Source: Actinomycetota bacterium
GTDB lineage: Bacteria > Actinomycetota > Actinomycetes > Actinomycetales > Dermatophilaceae
Direction: 5' to 3'
Assembly: GCA_020161815.1 (NCBI GenBank)
Contig: JAIUOP010000013.1
Coordinates: 23,284 to 87,283 of the forward strand
Length of the DNA stretch: 64,000 bases
Made by a program: the position numbers and the translations under genes. Of this stretch, positions 7,788-16,912 are shown piece by piece; position 1 is the first letter of the stretch; each line of letters opens with the position of its first letter. A model generated the notes under the pieces. The model saw only the letters and a list, made by a program, of their open reading frames with translations. It did no database searches and was not told the DNA's origin.

Positions 7788-8688
7788 GGTTTGAGCTCCA
7801 ATTCGCCAGTGCCGCAAGGCTGCTCCCCAAGGGGGCATCGAGGTGGTGGGTCACCAGCTCCTGCCCCCGCACCGGTCCGCGCGTGATCGCCAGGACCGGT
7901 ATGCCGTGGCTCGCGGCCCGCCGCACGAACCGCAGGCCGCTCATCACCTGCAACGAGGTGCCGAGCACGAGCAGGGCCGGCGCCGCATCGGTGAGCGCAA
8001 AGCACCGCTCGACGCGCTCCTTGGGCACGCTGCCGCCGAAGAAGACGACATCGGGTTTGACGCGGTCGCTGCCGCAGTACGGACAGACCGGCTGGACGAA
8101 GCCCTCGACGACGGCATCGGCGAGGACGATGTCCCCGTCGGGCCGGATCTGGCTGGTCACCTGCGATCCGTCCGGTGCCGTCCCGGTCGCCAGGGCGGCG
8201 AAACCGGGGTTCGCCTCCGCCATGAGGGCCTGGAGGAAGTCCCGGTCGATCCGCGCGCCGCAGGCCAGGCACGTCACCTCGGCGAGCGAGCCGTGCAGCT
8301 CGATGACCTCTCGGGTGCCGGCGCGCTGGTGCAGGCCGTCGACGTTCTGGGTGATGACGGCACCGACCCGGCCGGCACGCTGCAGCCGGGCGAGCGCCTC
8401 ATGGCCGACATTGGGCTCGGCCTGGGTGAACCGGCCCCACCCGACGAAGCTTCGAGCCCAATAGCGCTGTCGCGCAGCACTGGTGGCGACGAACTCGCCG
8501 TGCTCCATCGGCTGCACCCGGCGCGTGCCGTCCGGCCCGCGGTAGTCGGGGATGCCACTCTCGGTGGAGATGCCCGCCCCGGTGAGCACGAGCGTGCCCG
8601 GGTGGGCGTGCAGCGTCTCGGCGAGCGCGGTGAACACGGGATCGGGCACGCGTCCAAGTATCGGTGAGCGGACGGCATACACGTCCAT
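7780..8688 (-). CDS. NAD-dependent protein deacylase, Sir2 family
   Basis: Sirtuin that removes acyl groups from lysines using NAD. 302 aa. NAD-binding motif TGAGISTESGIPDYRG (about 36-51), catalytic TQNVDGLH (about 113-120) with the acceptor His in VIELHGS, zinc-binding Cys pairs CLAC and CPYC, and VFFGGSVP and GTSLQV near the C-terminus are all present. A second possible start is GTG 14 codons in. It is read away from a LysR gene and overlaps the acetyltransferase downstream, so an acetylating and a deacetylating enzyme are made from one message. Confidence 0.92.
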   Translation of the reverse strand: MDVYAVRSPILGRVPDPVFTALAETLHAHPGTLVLTGAGISTESGIPDYRGPDGTRRVQPMEHGEFVATSAARQRYWARSFVGWGRFTQAEPNVGHEALARLQRAGRVGAVITQNVDGLHQRAGTREVIELHGSLAEVTCLACGARIDRDFLQALMAEANPGFAALATGTAPDGSQVTSQIRPDGDIVLADAVVEGFVQPVCPYCGSDRVKPDVVFFGGSVPKERVERCFALTDAAPALLVLGTSLQVMSGLRFVRRAASHGIPVLAITRGPVRGQELVTHHLDAPLGSSLAALANWSSNHG

Positions 8689-8722
8689 AGGTGAGATCGA
8701 TGAAACCTCGCCTTTGGATAAT

Positions 8723-8741
8723 GTCCAGTTATAGGCTGGAC
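8723..8741 (+). promoter_or_regulatory. Dyad in the sirtuin/LysR divergent promoter
   Basis: gtccag (8723-8728) and ctggac (8736-8741) form an inverted repeat ending 4 bp before the LysR ATG. A site covering its own start region is typical of LysR autoregulation. No protein evidence links the two. Confidence 0.35.
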
Positions 8742-8744
8742 CTC

Positions 8745-9686
8745 ATGATCGACACTGCCGGCCTGCGCGTCATGCGCGCCATCGCCGACGAGGGCAGCTT
8801 CACGGCGGCCGCCCACTCCCTGGGCTACTCCCAGCCGGCGATCTCCCAGATGGTGCGCCGGCTCGAGGAACGCACCGGCACCGTGCTCGTCGAGCGCATC
8901 GGGCGGTCGGTCCGGCTCACCGAGGCCGGGCTCGTGCTCGCCCGCCACGCCGGGCCGGTCCTCGCCGCCCTCGACGCCGCCGAGGAGGAGGTCGCCGCGA
9001 TCGCCGGGCTGCGCTCGGGCCGGGTGCGGCTGATGGCCTTCCCGTCAGCGTCGGCAACGCTCGTGCCCAAGGCCTTGGCCTTGGTGAAGCGGACCTATCC
9101 CGATGTCTCGATCACCTTCACCGAGGCCGAGCCCCCGCAGTCGCTGGCCGCCCTGCGCGCCGGGACCTGCGACATCGCAGTCGCCTTCACCTATGCCGAT
9201 GTCGACCTCGCGCGCGGTGAGGAGGACGTCGAGGGCTTCGAGGTCACCCCGCTCATCGACGACGACGTCAAGCTCGTCGTCCCCAAGGACCACCCGCTCG
9301 CCGTGAGCAAGGCCAAGGTCGCCGACCTCGCCTCGCTCGCGGACGACACCTGGATCGCCGGGTGCCCTCGCTGCCGCGGACACCTCCTGCAGGTGTGCCG
9401 GACGGCCGGCTTCGCGCCCGATGTCGCCTACGAGACCGAGGACTACGTCGCGGTCATGGGCCTGATCGCCGAGGGGCTGGGCATCGCCCTCGTGCCGGAC
9501 CTCATCCTGCGCACCGTCCACCACGAGGACGTCGTCACCCTCCCGATCACGCCCTCGTCGCTGCGCCGCATCGAGGCCGTCACGACCCCGGACCTCTCGC
9601 GTGTGCCCGCGGTGCGCGCGACCCTGGACGCCCTGCTGGAAAGCGCTGCGGCCCAGCCGAAGCCGGTGCGGAGCGGCCACCGCTGA
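8745..9686 (+). CDS. LysR-family transcriptional regulator
   Basis: 313 aa from MIDTAGLRVMRAIADEGSF (ATG 8745). Residues 1-60 are the LysR winged HTH (FTAAAHSLGYSQPAISQMVRRLEERTG). From about 85 there is a periplasmic-binding-like effector domain (VRLMAFPSASATLVPKAL...). The effector is unknown. It is divergent from the sirtuin–acetyltransferase pair, which is a plausible target. Confidence 0.9.
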   Translation: MIDTAGLRVMRAIADEGSFTAAAHSLGYSQPAISQMVRRLEERTGTVLVERIGRSVRLTEAGLVLARHAGPVLAALDAAEEEVAAIAGLRSGRVRLMAFPSASATLVPKALALVKRTYPDVSITFTEAEPPQSLAALRAGTCDIAVAFTYADVDLARGEEDVEGFEVTPLIDDDVKLVVPKDHPLAVSKAKVADLASLADDTWIAGCPRCRGHLLQVCRTAGFAPDVAYETEDYVAVMGLIAEGLGIALVPDLILRTVHHEDVVTLPITPSSLRRIEAVTTPDLSRVPAVRATLDALLESAAAQPKPVRSGHR

Positions 9687-9689
9687 CCG

Positions 9690-12182
9690 TCATCGGTCGC
9701 GCACCGCGATGCCGACCCCCGAGGCATCGCTGACCAGGGCGATGTCACCATCGCGATCGGTGCGGAAGGTCGCGTAGCCCTGCTGACGGAGCAGGGCGAG
9801 CAGTGACGGCGCCGGGTGCCCGTAGTCGTTGTCCGCTCCCACGCTGATCACCGCCGCCGGCGCGCGGACAGCGGCGAGGAAGTCCGGGTCGACGTTCGCG
9901 CTGCCGTGGTGGGGAGCCTTGACCAGGTCGAAGGATCGCGCCTGCGCGGCGAAGTCGGGGCGCCGACGCAGCTCACCGAGCAGGGCCCGCCCGGCCTCAC
10001 GCTCGATGTCACCCAGGAGCAGCGCACGAGCCCCTCCGGTCTCGACGGCCAGCACCACCGAGGAGTTGTTCGGCACCGACCCCGCCTCGATCCGGCGGAC
10101 CGGACCCCAGACGGTGGCCGACAGCTCACCCAGATGCAGCAGCTCGCCCTCCACGACCGGGTGGCGGGCCAGCCCTCGCGTCCGAGCCCACCGATCCACG
10201 GCGTCGACCTGCTCCGGTGGCTCGGCCACCGCGGTGGTGAGCAGTGCGCGCACGTCGCGGCCCTGGCCGACACCACTGACACCGTCGACGTGGTCGGCGT
10301 GGAAGTGGGTGAGCACCAGTGCGTCGACGACCGTGACATCGAGCCGGTCCAGGCACCCGTCGACCAGGGCCGGGTCGGGTCCGGCGTCGACGACGACTGC
10401 CCGGCCCGGGCCTGACCGCAGCACGAGGGCGTCGCCCTGGCCGACATCACAGGCCACGACGCGCCATCCCGGCGCGGGCCAGGTCGCCACTCGCGTGGGC
10501 AGGAGCGCGGCGACGCTGAGGGCCACCGCTGCCAGCGCGATCACCGGGTGGGCCGCGACGGCGAGGACCACGGAGCGGCCCAGCAGCAGGGTCAGCACGG
10601 TCAGCACCGCGAGCAGCACCGCTCCCCGGGCGTCGTCCGGCCACGGAATGGAACCGCCGGGGACCGCGGAGAGGACCCGGCTCACCCGGGCGATGCCCAG
10701 GGTCGGCAGACCGGGCAGCCAGGCAAGCCACCCCGCCGCCGTCGGGGAGACCACGGCGACGCCGGCGCAGGCGACTCCGCCGATCGTGGCCACGGGCACG
10801 AGTGGCGCCGCGAGCAGGTTGGCCAGCACACCGACCACCGACACCGACCCCTGGAGCAGCACGATGACCGGTCCACACGCGACCTGCGCCGCGAGCGGCA
10901 CCGCCAGCGCTGACCCCATCAGGTGGAGACGGCGGACCGGGCGCGGCTGGGTGCCCGCCGACGAGGACCGCCTGCGCGACCACGTCCGCGTGCTCAACCA
11001 CGTCCGCGCGCTCAGCCACCCCGCCATTGCCTCACCCCATGGCCCGGCGAAGAGCAGGAGGCCGAGAGCGGCCAGCGTGGACAGCGCGAAGCCGTAGGAC
11101 CGGGCCAGCCACGGGTCGACGACGAGGACCGCGATCACTGCACCGCCGAGCACCGGCAGGCCCACGGCGCGATGCTGTCGGCTCAGGCCGATCACCCCGA
11201 TGGCACCCATGGCCGCGGCACGCAGCACGCTGGGCTCGGGCCGGGCCAGCACGACGAAGCCGGCGAGCACGAGCAGGGCCACCCACGGGCGCGCCCGCCG
11301 CGGCACCCCGACCAGGGCACACAACCCGAGGGTGAGTGCAATCACGACAGCGACGTTCGAGCCGGAGACAGCGGTCAGGTGGGTCATCCCGGTGGCGCGC
11401 ATGGCGGCGTCGAGGTCGGGCGGTAGCCCGCTGGTGTCCCCGATGACCAGGCCCGGCAGGAGCCCTCGGGCGTCGGCCGGCAACCCGGAGGACGCGCCGC
11501 GCAGCCCCGCGCGGAGCTGCTCGGCGCCCCGGGCCACCAGGCCGGGCCGGGCCAGCGTCGTCGGCGAACCCCGCACGCGTAGGTCCGCGAGCGCCGGGCC
11601 CGGCGCCGGCGGAGGACGCAGGCGCCCGGTCACCTGGATGGTCGACCACCACTGCACTTTGGCCAGCTCCGCGTCGCCCCGGAGAGTGACGGTGGCGTGC
11701 GCCGGGTGCTGGCTCCCGCGACCGCCGACCTCGACCACGTCAAGGCTGACCAGCACCTCCTCGCTGCCGAAGCGCGACGTGATGCGCCGCGGCTCGGTGC
11801 TCACCCGGCCGACGAGGGTGACTGTGGCTCCCTCGTCGGTGAGGTCGTCGAGGGGACCCAGGTGCTGGAGCAGGTCATGGGCGGTGGCACTGGCCTGGAG
11901 GAGCAGCACCGCGCCGAGGACGAGCAGACCCACCGCAGGCAGGCGCTCGGGTCCGCCATGGCGACCGCGACGGCTCGCCTGACGGCGCGCCCGTCGGTGC
12001 GCGAGGGCCCAGCCGCCGATGGCCGCGCCGGTGAGGAGGAGCGCACACAGCACCAGCCGCGAGGAGGCGCTCCACGAGAGGGTCACGGCCAGGGCGGCCC
12101 ATGCGCCGCAGGAGGCGCCGAGCAGGCGAGCATCCGCCGGTGGCTCGGCACGGGTCTGCGCTGGTGGCCCCGGGCGGGTCAC
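9690..12182 (-). CDS. comEC: ComEC/Rec2 DNA-uptake channel
   Basis: Polytopic membrane protein that passes one DNA strand into the cell during transformation. 830 aa with GTG start at 12182, overlapping the comEA stop. The N-terminus has several membrane segments and an OB-like soluble part. The competence core has GLRGASSGLPADARGLLPGLVIGDTSGLP and GMTHLTAVSGSNVAVV. The C-terminal metallo-beta-lactamase domain is complete (LTHFHADHVDGV near residue 620, then VVLAVETGGARALLLGDIE and KAPHHGSANVD). Actinobacteria carry this pair even where transformation is not demonstrated. Confidence 0.92.
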   Translation of the reverse strand: MTRPGPPAQTRAEPPADARLLGASCGAWAALAVTLSWSASSRLVLCALLLTGAAIGGWALAHRRARRQASRRGRHGGPERLPAVGLLVLGAVLLLQASATAHDLLQHLGPLDDLTDEGATVTLVGRVSTEPRRITSRFGSEEVLVSLDVVEVGGRGSQHPAHATVTLRGDAELAKVQWWSTIQVTGRLRPPPAPGPALADLRVRGSPTTLARPGLVARGAEQLRAGLRGASSGLPADARGLLPGLVIGDTSGLPPDLDAAMRATGMTHLTAVSGSNVAVVIALTLGLCALVGVPRRARPWVALLVLAGFVVLARPEPSVLRAAAMGAIGVIGLSRQHRAVGLPVLGGAVIAVLVVDPWLARSYGFALSTLAALGLLLFAGPWGEAMAGWLSARTWLSTRTWSRRRSSSAGTQPRPVRRLHLMGSALAVPLAAQVACGPVIVLLQGSVSVVGVLANLLAAPLVPVATIGGVACAGVAVVSPTAAGWLAWLPGLPTLGIARVSRVLSAVPGGSIPWPDDARGAVLLAVLTVLTLLLGRSVVLAVAAHPVIALAAVALSVAALLPTRVATWPAPGWRVVACDVGQGDALVLRSGPGRAVVVDAGPDPALVDGCLDRLDVTVVDALVLTHFHADHVDGVSGVGQGRDVRALLTTAVAEPPEQVDAVDRWARTRGLARHPVVEGELLHLGELSATVWGPVRRIEAGSVPNNSSVVLAVETGGARALLLGDIEREAGRALLGELRRRPDFAAQARSFDLVKAPHHGSANVDPDFLAAVRAPAAVISVGADNDYGHPAPSLLALLRQQGYATFRTDRDGDIALVSDASGVGIAVRDR

Positions 12183-13180
12183 AGCGTCACCAGCGGGCGG
12201 AGCTGGGCGAGCAACTTGTCGCCGATGCCGGTGACCTCACCGAGTTCGTCGACGGCCGTGAAGCGACCGTGGGCCGTGCGCCAGTCGACGATGCGCTGCG
12301 CGAGGACTGGCCCAACGCCGGGCAGGGTGTCGAAGGCCGCCACATCCGCGCGGTTGAGGGAGACGAGGGCGCCGGCTGCCCCGCCACCGGGACCACCAAC
12401 GCCGCCGGTCACCCCGGACGTGACCCCGCCACCACCGGCACCGACCGAGCCGACCCCCGCCACGACCTCCCCGGGACGCGGCACACGGATCTGCTCACCG
12501 TCGAGCAGCAGCCGAGCCTGGTTGATGGCCCCGAGATCGGCCTCCGGCGTCGCTCCGCCGACGGCGGCAAGCGCGTCAGCCACCCGGGACCCGGCGGGCA
12601 GCCTGACCAGGCCCGGACGGACCACCTGGCCGGTCACGTCCACGACGACCACGCCGTCGACCCCGACCCCCGCTGCCCCGTGCAGCGGCCCCGGCGTCGT
12701 GCCCACCGTGCTCGAGACGCCGCCCGGGCCGGCATCGGGTGTCGTCGAGGGACCGGGCGAGGCTCCGGCACGCGACGCACCGGTCGAGGCCTGGGGGCGG
12801 ATGAGCCGTGGCGCGTCGGCGGCGCCCGCCCAGGCCAGCCGCAGTCCGAACACCGCCAGGGCGACGACGAGGACCAGAGCCATCCCGAGCGCCGCGCGAT
12901 GACTCACCACCCACTCCGCTCCGCGAAGTCGTCCAGGCACCTCGACCCTGAATCGGCGCACCTCGTCGGACGAGCCCTCGCGGCGGCCCTCAGCCCGGCC
13001 GCCTCGACGGGACGCTGCGCCGACCTCGGGCCGCTCCGGGATCCAGGGGGGCTCGGGCGGCTCGGGCCCGCGCGGCTCGGGCCCGCGCGGCTCGGGCTCT
13101 GGAGCCATCCCGCCGTCACGCGGGGTGAGTCGAGCCCACACCCGGTCCGAGACCGGGTCGGGGGCTCGACGCAGGCGCAT
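12179..13180 (-). CDS. comEA: ComEA-like helix-hairpin-helix DNA-binding protein
   Basis: Membrane-anchored DNA receptor for competence. 333 aa: a Pro/Arg-rich cytoplasmic N-terminus (repeated GPEPRGPEP), a membrane segment at about 97-117 (ALGMALVLVVALAVFGL), an SLBB domain (VVVVDVTGQVVRPGLVRLPAG...), a Gly-rich linker, and the ComEA HhH pair (LNRADVAAFDTLPGVGPVLAQRIVDWR, ELGEVTGIGDKLLAQL). It overlaps comEC by 4 bp (GTGA). Members are usually shorter; the extra length is the N-terminal tail. Confidence 0.9.
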   Translation of the reverse strand: MRLRRAPDPVSDRVWARLTPRDGGMAPEPEPRGPEPRGPEPPEPPWIPERPEVGAASRRGGRAEGRREGSSDEVRRFRVEVPGRLRGAEWVVSHRAALGMALVLVVALAVFGLRLAWAGAADAPRLIRPQASTGASRAGASPGPSTTPDAGPGGVSSTVGTTPGPLHGAAGVGVDGVVVVDVTGQVVRPGLVRLPAGSRVADALAAVGGATPEADLGAINQARLLLDGEQIRVPRPGEVVAGVGSVGAGGGGVTSGVTGGVGGPGGGAAGALVSLNRADVAAFDTLPGVGPVLAQRIVDWRTAHGRFTAVDELGEVTGIGDKLLAQLRPLVTL

Positions 13181-13293
13181 CCCTCGACGCTAGGAAGGGT
13201 CCTCGCCGCACGACGTGGCCCGAGGAGCCCCTGTGGACGACACGGGTCGGGCGGCCCCCGATGTGGACAACGGCCGCGCTCCGGACCGGGGCA

Positions 13294-13950
13294 TCAGGGA
13301 CGGGGGAACGCCCTCCGACGCCGCCAGCCCGCCTCGATGTTGCGCCGGTGCCGGGCCAGCACGAGCAGCCCGAGGGCGATGACGTACAGCCCCAGCCAGG
13401 GCGGATCCACCAGGCGCAGCCCACCCACCCGGTCGATCACCCCCGCCAGGGCCAGCGCACCGGCGAGCACCAGGACCACGCAGGTCCCCACCGAGGCCTC
13501 CCCCACCCGCCGGGTCATCCCGACGAACACGGCAAAGGCGACGAGCGCTACGAGCGCCACCCACGGCGTGACGGCCAGCAGGGCCCCGAGCGTCGTCGCG
13601 ACCCCCTTGCCGCCGCGTCCGCGCAGGAAGGGACTGAACATGTGGCCGAGGACGACCGCCACGGCAGCCAGCGCGGCGAGCGCCGGTCCCCCCGCCCGAA
13701 GTGCGAGCCAGCAGGGCACGAACCCCTTGAGCACGTCGAGCACGCCCACGAGGACGCCCCACTTCACCCCGAGCACCCGTCCGGCATTGGTGGCCCCGGG
13801 GTTGCCAGACCCGCTGTGGCTGACGTCCTTGCCGAAGGCACGCGCGATCCAGGTGGCTGGGCTGAGCGCGCCGACGAGGAAGCTCAGTCCCACGGTCCCG
13901 ACGACCAGCACGACGAGCGCCAGCACCAGGTCCCGGTCCGGACCGTTCAC
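13294..13950 (-). CDS. plsY: Acyl-phosphate:glycerol-3-phosphate acyltransferase PlsY
   Basis: Integral membrane enzyme that starts phospholipid synthesis by moving an acyl group from acyl phosphate to glycerol-3-phosphate. 218 aa with several membrane helices. PlsY motifs are present: SGSGNPGATNAGR (about 47-59), GHMFSPFLRGRGGKGVATTLG (about 101-121), and RHRRNIEAG at the end. GTG start at 13950, overlapping the degV stop by 4 bp. DegV proteins bind fatty acids, so the pair fits together. Confidence 0.92.
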   Translation of the reverse strand: MNGPDRDLVLALVVLVVGTVGLSFLVGALSPATWIARAFGKDVSHSGSGNPGATNAGRVLGVKWGVLVGVLDVLKGFVPCWLALRAGGPALAALAAVAVVLGHMFSPFLRGRGGKGVATTLGALLAVTPWVALVALVAFAVFVGMTRRVGEASVGTCVVLVLAGALALAGVIDRVGGLRLVDPPWLGLYVIALGLLVLARHRRNIEAGWRRRRAFPRP

Positions 13951-14819
13951 GGCGACCCTGCCGGAGCCCCGGGACAGACGGCGATCGCCAAGGTCCCCGG
14001 CCCCACGTGCGCCCCGACGACGGCGCCCAGCTCGACGACGCGCACCTCCCCCGCATCGCCGACCCGGGCCGTCAGCCGCGCCGCTAATGCCTCCGCGCGC
14101 TCGGCCGAATCCAGGTGTTGCACAGCCACATCGACGCCGTGACCCGCCGCCATCGCGTCAGCAATGCGCTCCCCCGCGCGCTCCTCCAGCCGGGCGATGG
14201 CCCGCGACGCCGTGCGCACCTTCTCCAGCGGCACGATCGACCCGCCCTCGAGGCCGAGGATCGGCTTGATCGCGAGCGCCGACCCCATGAGCGCGCTCGC
14301 CTTGCCAATCCGCCCACCCCGACGGAGGTACTCCAGGGTGTCGACATAGAAGTCCACCCGCGCCGACGCACATCGCGCCCGCACGTGGGCGGCGACCTCC
14401 TCGGCCGACGCCCCACCGGCGGCCAGAGCGGCACCGGAGCTCACGGCATACCCCATCGCCATACCCAGGGACTGCGAGTCGATGACGGTGACCGGGACGG
14501 GTGACTCCGAGGCGGCGAGCTCGGCCCCGGCGATCGTGGCGGAGAGGTCGCCGGAGATGTGGGTGGAGACGACGTGCGTGGCACCCGCCTCGGCCGCTGC
14601 GGTGTAGGCCGTGAGGAAGGCGCGCGGAGAGGGTCGTGAGGTCGTCACCGGCGTGAACGAGCGCAGCGCGGCGGCGACATCTCCGGTCGTGATGTCGAGG
14701 CCCTCGTAGTGCTCCTTGCCACCGACGACGACGTGGAGCGGCACGACCCGGATGCCGCCGGCGGCCCGGAGGTCCTCGGGCAGGTAGGCGGTGGAGTCGG
14801 TGACGAGGGCGACACTCAC
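13947..14819 (-). CDS. DegV family fatty-acid-binding protein
   Basis: 290 aa. Family signatures: MSVALVTDSTAYLP at the start, TTSRPSPRAF with the lipid-contacting Thr/Ser, SGDLSATIAGAELA, DSQSLGMAMG, and the DTLEYLRRGGRIGKASALMGSALAIKPIL block near residue 160. Related FakB proteins hold a fatty acid for phosphorylation by FakA. No fakA gene is in the window. Overlaps plsY, with the same direction. Confidence 0.88.
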   Translation of the reverse strand: MSVALVTDSTAYLPEDLRAAGGIRVVPLHVVVGGKEHYEGLDITTGDVAAALRSFTPVTTSRPSPRAFLTAYTAAAEAGATHVVSTHISGDLSATIAGAELAASESPVPVTVIDSQSLGMAMGYAVSSGAALAAGGASAEEVAAHVRARCASARVDFYVDTLEYLRRGGRIGKASALMGSALAIKPILGLEGGSIVPLEKVRTASRAIARLEERAGERIADAMAAGHGVDVAVQHLDSAERAEALAARLTARVGDAGEVRVVELGAVVGAHVGPGTLAIAVCPGAPAGSP

Positions 14820-14835
14820 CGCTGCAGGCTACCGG

Positions 14836-16185
14836 TCACCAGGGCAGGGTCACCGTGAGATCGCGCGGGTCGTCGCGCACGACCCAGCCGTGCCCGGCGT
14901 CGTGCTCGTATGCCGCGCGCGGGCCCCCGCTGGCCAGGCTCGCCACCGCGGCGAGCAGTCGCTCGACGTGCTCGTCGGTCGTCGCGAGCCCGGCGCTCAC
15001 GCGCACCGCGGTCGTCGCGTCGGTGCCGGACTCCTCGAGGAGGGAGTCGACGAGCAGGTGCGCGCAGAACTTGCCGTCGCGCACGCCGATGCCGTGCTCG
15101 GCCGACAGGGCCGCCGAGACCAGTCCGGAGTCGAGGCCGTCGATGGTGAAGGTGACGACGGGGGCGCGGTCGTGGGCCGGGCCGAAGATCGAGTACGTCT
15201 CGACGCCCGGGATCGCGGCCAGGCCGTCGCGCAGCCGCTGCGCCAGGGCCTCTTCGTGGGCGTGCACGGCGCCGGCGTGCTCGCGGAGCGCGGCACAGGC
15301 CGCGGCGAGAGCGACGACACCGAGGACGTTGGGGCTGCCGGCCTCGTGGCGGGCCGGGCCGGTCTGCCACCGGGTGCCCGCGGGGGTGACGGCCTGCGTC
15401 GCGCCACCCCCGGCGAGGTAGGGAGCGGCGGCGTCAAGCCAGTCGGCGCGGCCGGCGAGGACCCCGGCACCGTAGGGGGCGTAGAGCTTGTGGCCGGAGA
15501 AGGCGACCCAGTCGACGTCGAGGGCGGCCAGGTCCAGGCGCCGGTGCGGGGCCAGCTGCGCGGCATCGAGGGCGACACGGGCCCCGGCCGCCCTGGCGAT
15601 CGGCACCAGGCGCTCGAGCGGCCAGTACTCGCCGGTGACGTTCGAGGCGCCGTTGAGGACGACGAGGCGGGGACCCTTCACCGCCGCGGTCTCCTTGAGA
15701 CCGGTCCGCAGCAGGGCCTCGGCATCCTTGACGGAGGCCGGCACCGGGAGGCGCAGGGTCCTGCGGGCGTCCCAGGGCAGCAGGGTCGCGTGGTGCTCGG
15801 TCTCGAAGACGATGACCGTGGTGTCCCGCGGCAGGGCGCGCGCGAGCAGGTTGAAGGAGTCGGTCGTGTTGCGGGTGAAGACGACCTGGTCCCCCTCCCG
15901 AGCCCCGACGAAGGACGCCACCTCCTCGCGGGCGGCTTCGTAGAGGGCGCTGGAGACCCGGGAGTTCCAGCCCTTGCCGCGGTGGACGCTGCTGTAGGTC
16001 AGGCTCGCTCGCTCGACGGCGGCGGCCACCGAGACCAGCGCCGGCGTGGAGGCGCCGTGGTCGAAGTTGGCGTAGTCGACCCACTCGCCGTGGACGGTGG
16101 GGATGAGCTCGCCGGCGCCGACGACCGGCAGCTCGGCGAGCGCGATCGGGCTGCGGCGGAACTCGAGGCTGGAGGCGGTGGACAT
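14836..16185 (-). CDS. PLP-dependent class V aminotransferase (cysteine-desulfurase-like), SAM-IV-controlled
   Basis: 449 aa, starting at MSTASSLEFRRSP (ATG 16185). The frame continues 32 codons upstream into the riboswitch but that part is not coding. PLP enzyme features are YANFDHGASTPAL near the start, the TRNTTDSFNLLA phosphate-binding region, DAAQLAPHRR (Asp for the PLP ring) and the Schiff-base Lys in FSGHKLYAPYGAGV. A C-terminal GKFCAHLLVDSLL carries a Cys. It resembles SufS/CsdA, but a SAM riboswitch in front points to sulfur amino-acid metabolism, for example a desulfurase or C–S lyase. The exact substrate is not settled by sequence. Confidence 0.8.
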   Translation of the reverse strand: MSTASSLEFRRSPIALAELPVVGAGELIPTVHGEWVDYANFDHGASTPALVSVAAAVERASLTYSSVHRGKGWNSRVSSALYEAAREEVASFVGAREGDQVVFTRNTTDSFNLLARALPRDTTVIVFETEHHATLLPWDARRTLRLPVPASVKDAEALLRTGLKETAAVKGPRLVVLNGASNVTGEYWPLERLVPIARAAGARVALDAAQLAPHRRLDLAALDVDWVAFSGHKLYAPYGAGVLAGRADWLDAAAPYLAGGGATQAVTPAGTRWQTGPARHEAGSPNVLGVVALAAACAALREHAGAVHAHEEALAQRLRDGLAAIPGVETYSIFGPAHDRAPVVTFTIDGLDSGLVSAALSAEHGIGVRDGKFCAHLLVDSLLEESGTDATTAVRVSAGLATTDEHVERLLAAVASLASGGPRAAYEHDAGHGWVVRDDPRDLTVTLPW

Positions 16186-16196
16186 CGGGACTCCCG

Positions 16197-16214
16197 GAGG
16201 GCCGGTGGGCCCTC
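16197..16214 (-). promoter_or_regulatory. Hairpin at the ribosome site of the aminotransferase gene
   Basis: On the minus strand, gagggcc-cacc-ggccctc folds into a 7-bp stem a few bases upstream of the gggag ribosome site and the ATG at 16185. It is a plausible expression platform for the SAM riboswitch, acting on ribosome access. Confidence 0.45.
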
Positions 16215-16225
16215 GGAGTGCTCCG

Positions 16226-16346
16226 GGTGCCCGCGCTTGCCGACGCCGAAGGGACGCCGACCAGGTCTTCACCCGGGGCACCCCACCGCGGAGGAGGGTT
16301 GCCGGCCAGCGAGCCGGGGCTTGTCACTGGCACTCATGACCTACGG
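16226..16346 (-). ncRNA. SAM-IV riboswitch
   Basis: Read on the minus strand, the leader has the conserved SAM-IV blocks in order: GGTCATGAGTGCCAGTGACA, AGCCCCGGCTCGCTGGCCGG, CAACCCTCC, GCGGTGGGGTGCCCCGGGTG, then AAGACCTGGTC and a distal GGCAAGCGCGGG. The GGTCAT and the ATGACC-like/AAGACC blocks bracket the S-adenosylmethionine pocket. SAM-IV occurs mainly in actinobacteria and turns off sulfur-metabolism genes when SAM is high. It ends about 40 nt before the start of the class V aminotransferase gene. Confidence 0.85.
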
Positions 16347-16430
16347 AAGGCAGGCTAGCAGCGGGCGGTGAGCGGACGGCATACGGAGTCCACATCCCGG
16401 ACCGAAAGGGCCGCGTGACAGGATGGATCG

Positions 16431-16892
16431 ATGCTCTCCCACCCCGCTCGCCTCTATCGCACGCTCGCCGCCGCCGAGATGGTGACCTGGGCCCTGCTGC
16501 TCGCGGGAATGGCCGGGAAGTACCTCCTCGGCCTGGGCGACCTCCGCGTCCGCCTCGGTGGCGGGATCCACGGCTTCGTCTTCCTCGGCTACACCCTCGT
16601 CACGGTCCTCGTCGCCATCGACCGGCGCTGGCCGGTGCGCGAGCTGGCCCTCGGTCTGGGGTCGGCGATCCTGCCCTTCCTCACCGTGCCCTTCGAGCGG
16701 CACGCCGAGCGGGCCGGCCTGCTCCCCGACACGTGGCGCCTGCGCACCGACCGCCCGGCAGGCGTGCTGGAGCGGCTCGTCCGTTGGGCTGTGCGCCAAC
16801 CGATCCCGGCCGCGGCACTCGCCCTCGTCGGGCTCGCGGCCGTCTTCAGCGGGCTGCTCTGGCTCGGCCCGCCGTGGCAGTGGCTGGCCTGA
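16431..16892 (+). CDS. DUF3817 membrane protein
   Basis: 153 aa, ATG 16431. Typical DUF3817 opening (LYRTLAAAEMVTWALLLAGMAGKY) and the GIHGFVFLGYTL segment. Four predicted membrane helices (about 10-30, 45-65, 75-92 and 122-145). Function unknown; no catalytic residues seen. It is convergent with leuS, with 20 bp between stops. Confidence 0.8.
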   Translation: MLSHPARLYRTLAAAEMVTWALLLAGMAGKYLLGLGDLRVRLGGGIHGFVFLGYTLVTVLVAIDRRWPVRELALGLGSAILPFLTVPFERHAERAGLLPDTWRLRTDRPAGVLERLVRWAVRQPIPAAALALVGLAAVFSGLLWLGPPWQWLA

Positions 16893-16912
16893 GCTGAGCT
16901 GCCGGGCCGACG

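Noticed and set aside
12101..14269. 722-codon + strand frame opposite comEA, plsY and degV
   Set aside because: Low-complexity Ser/Thr/Pro/Arg content; three intact minus-strand genes explain the region.
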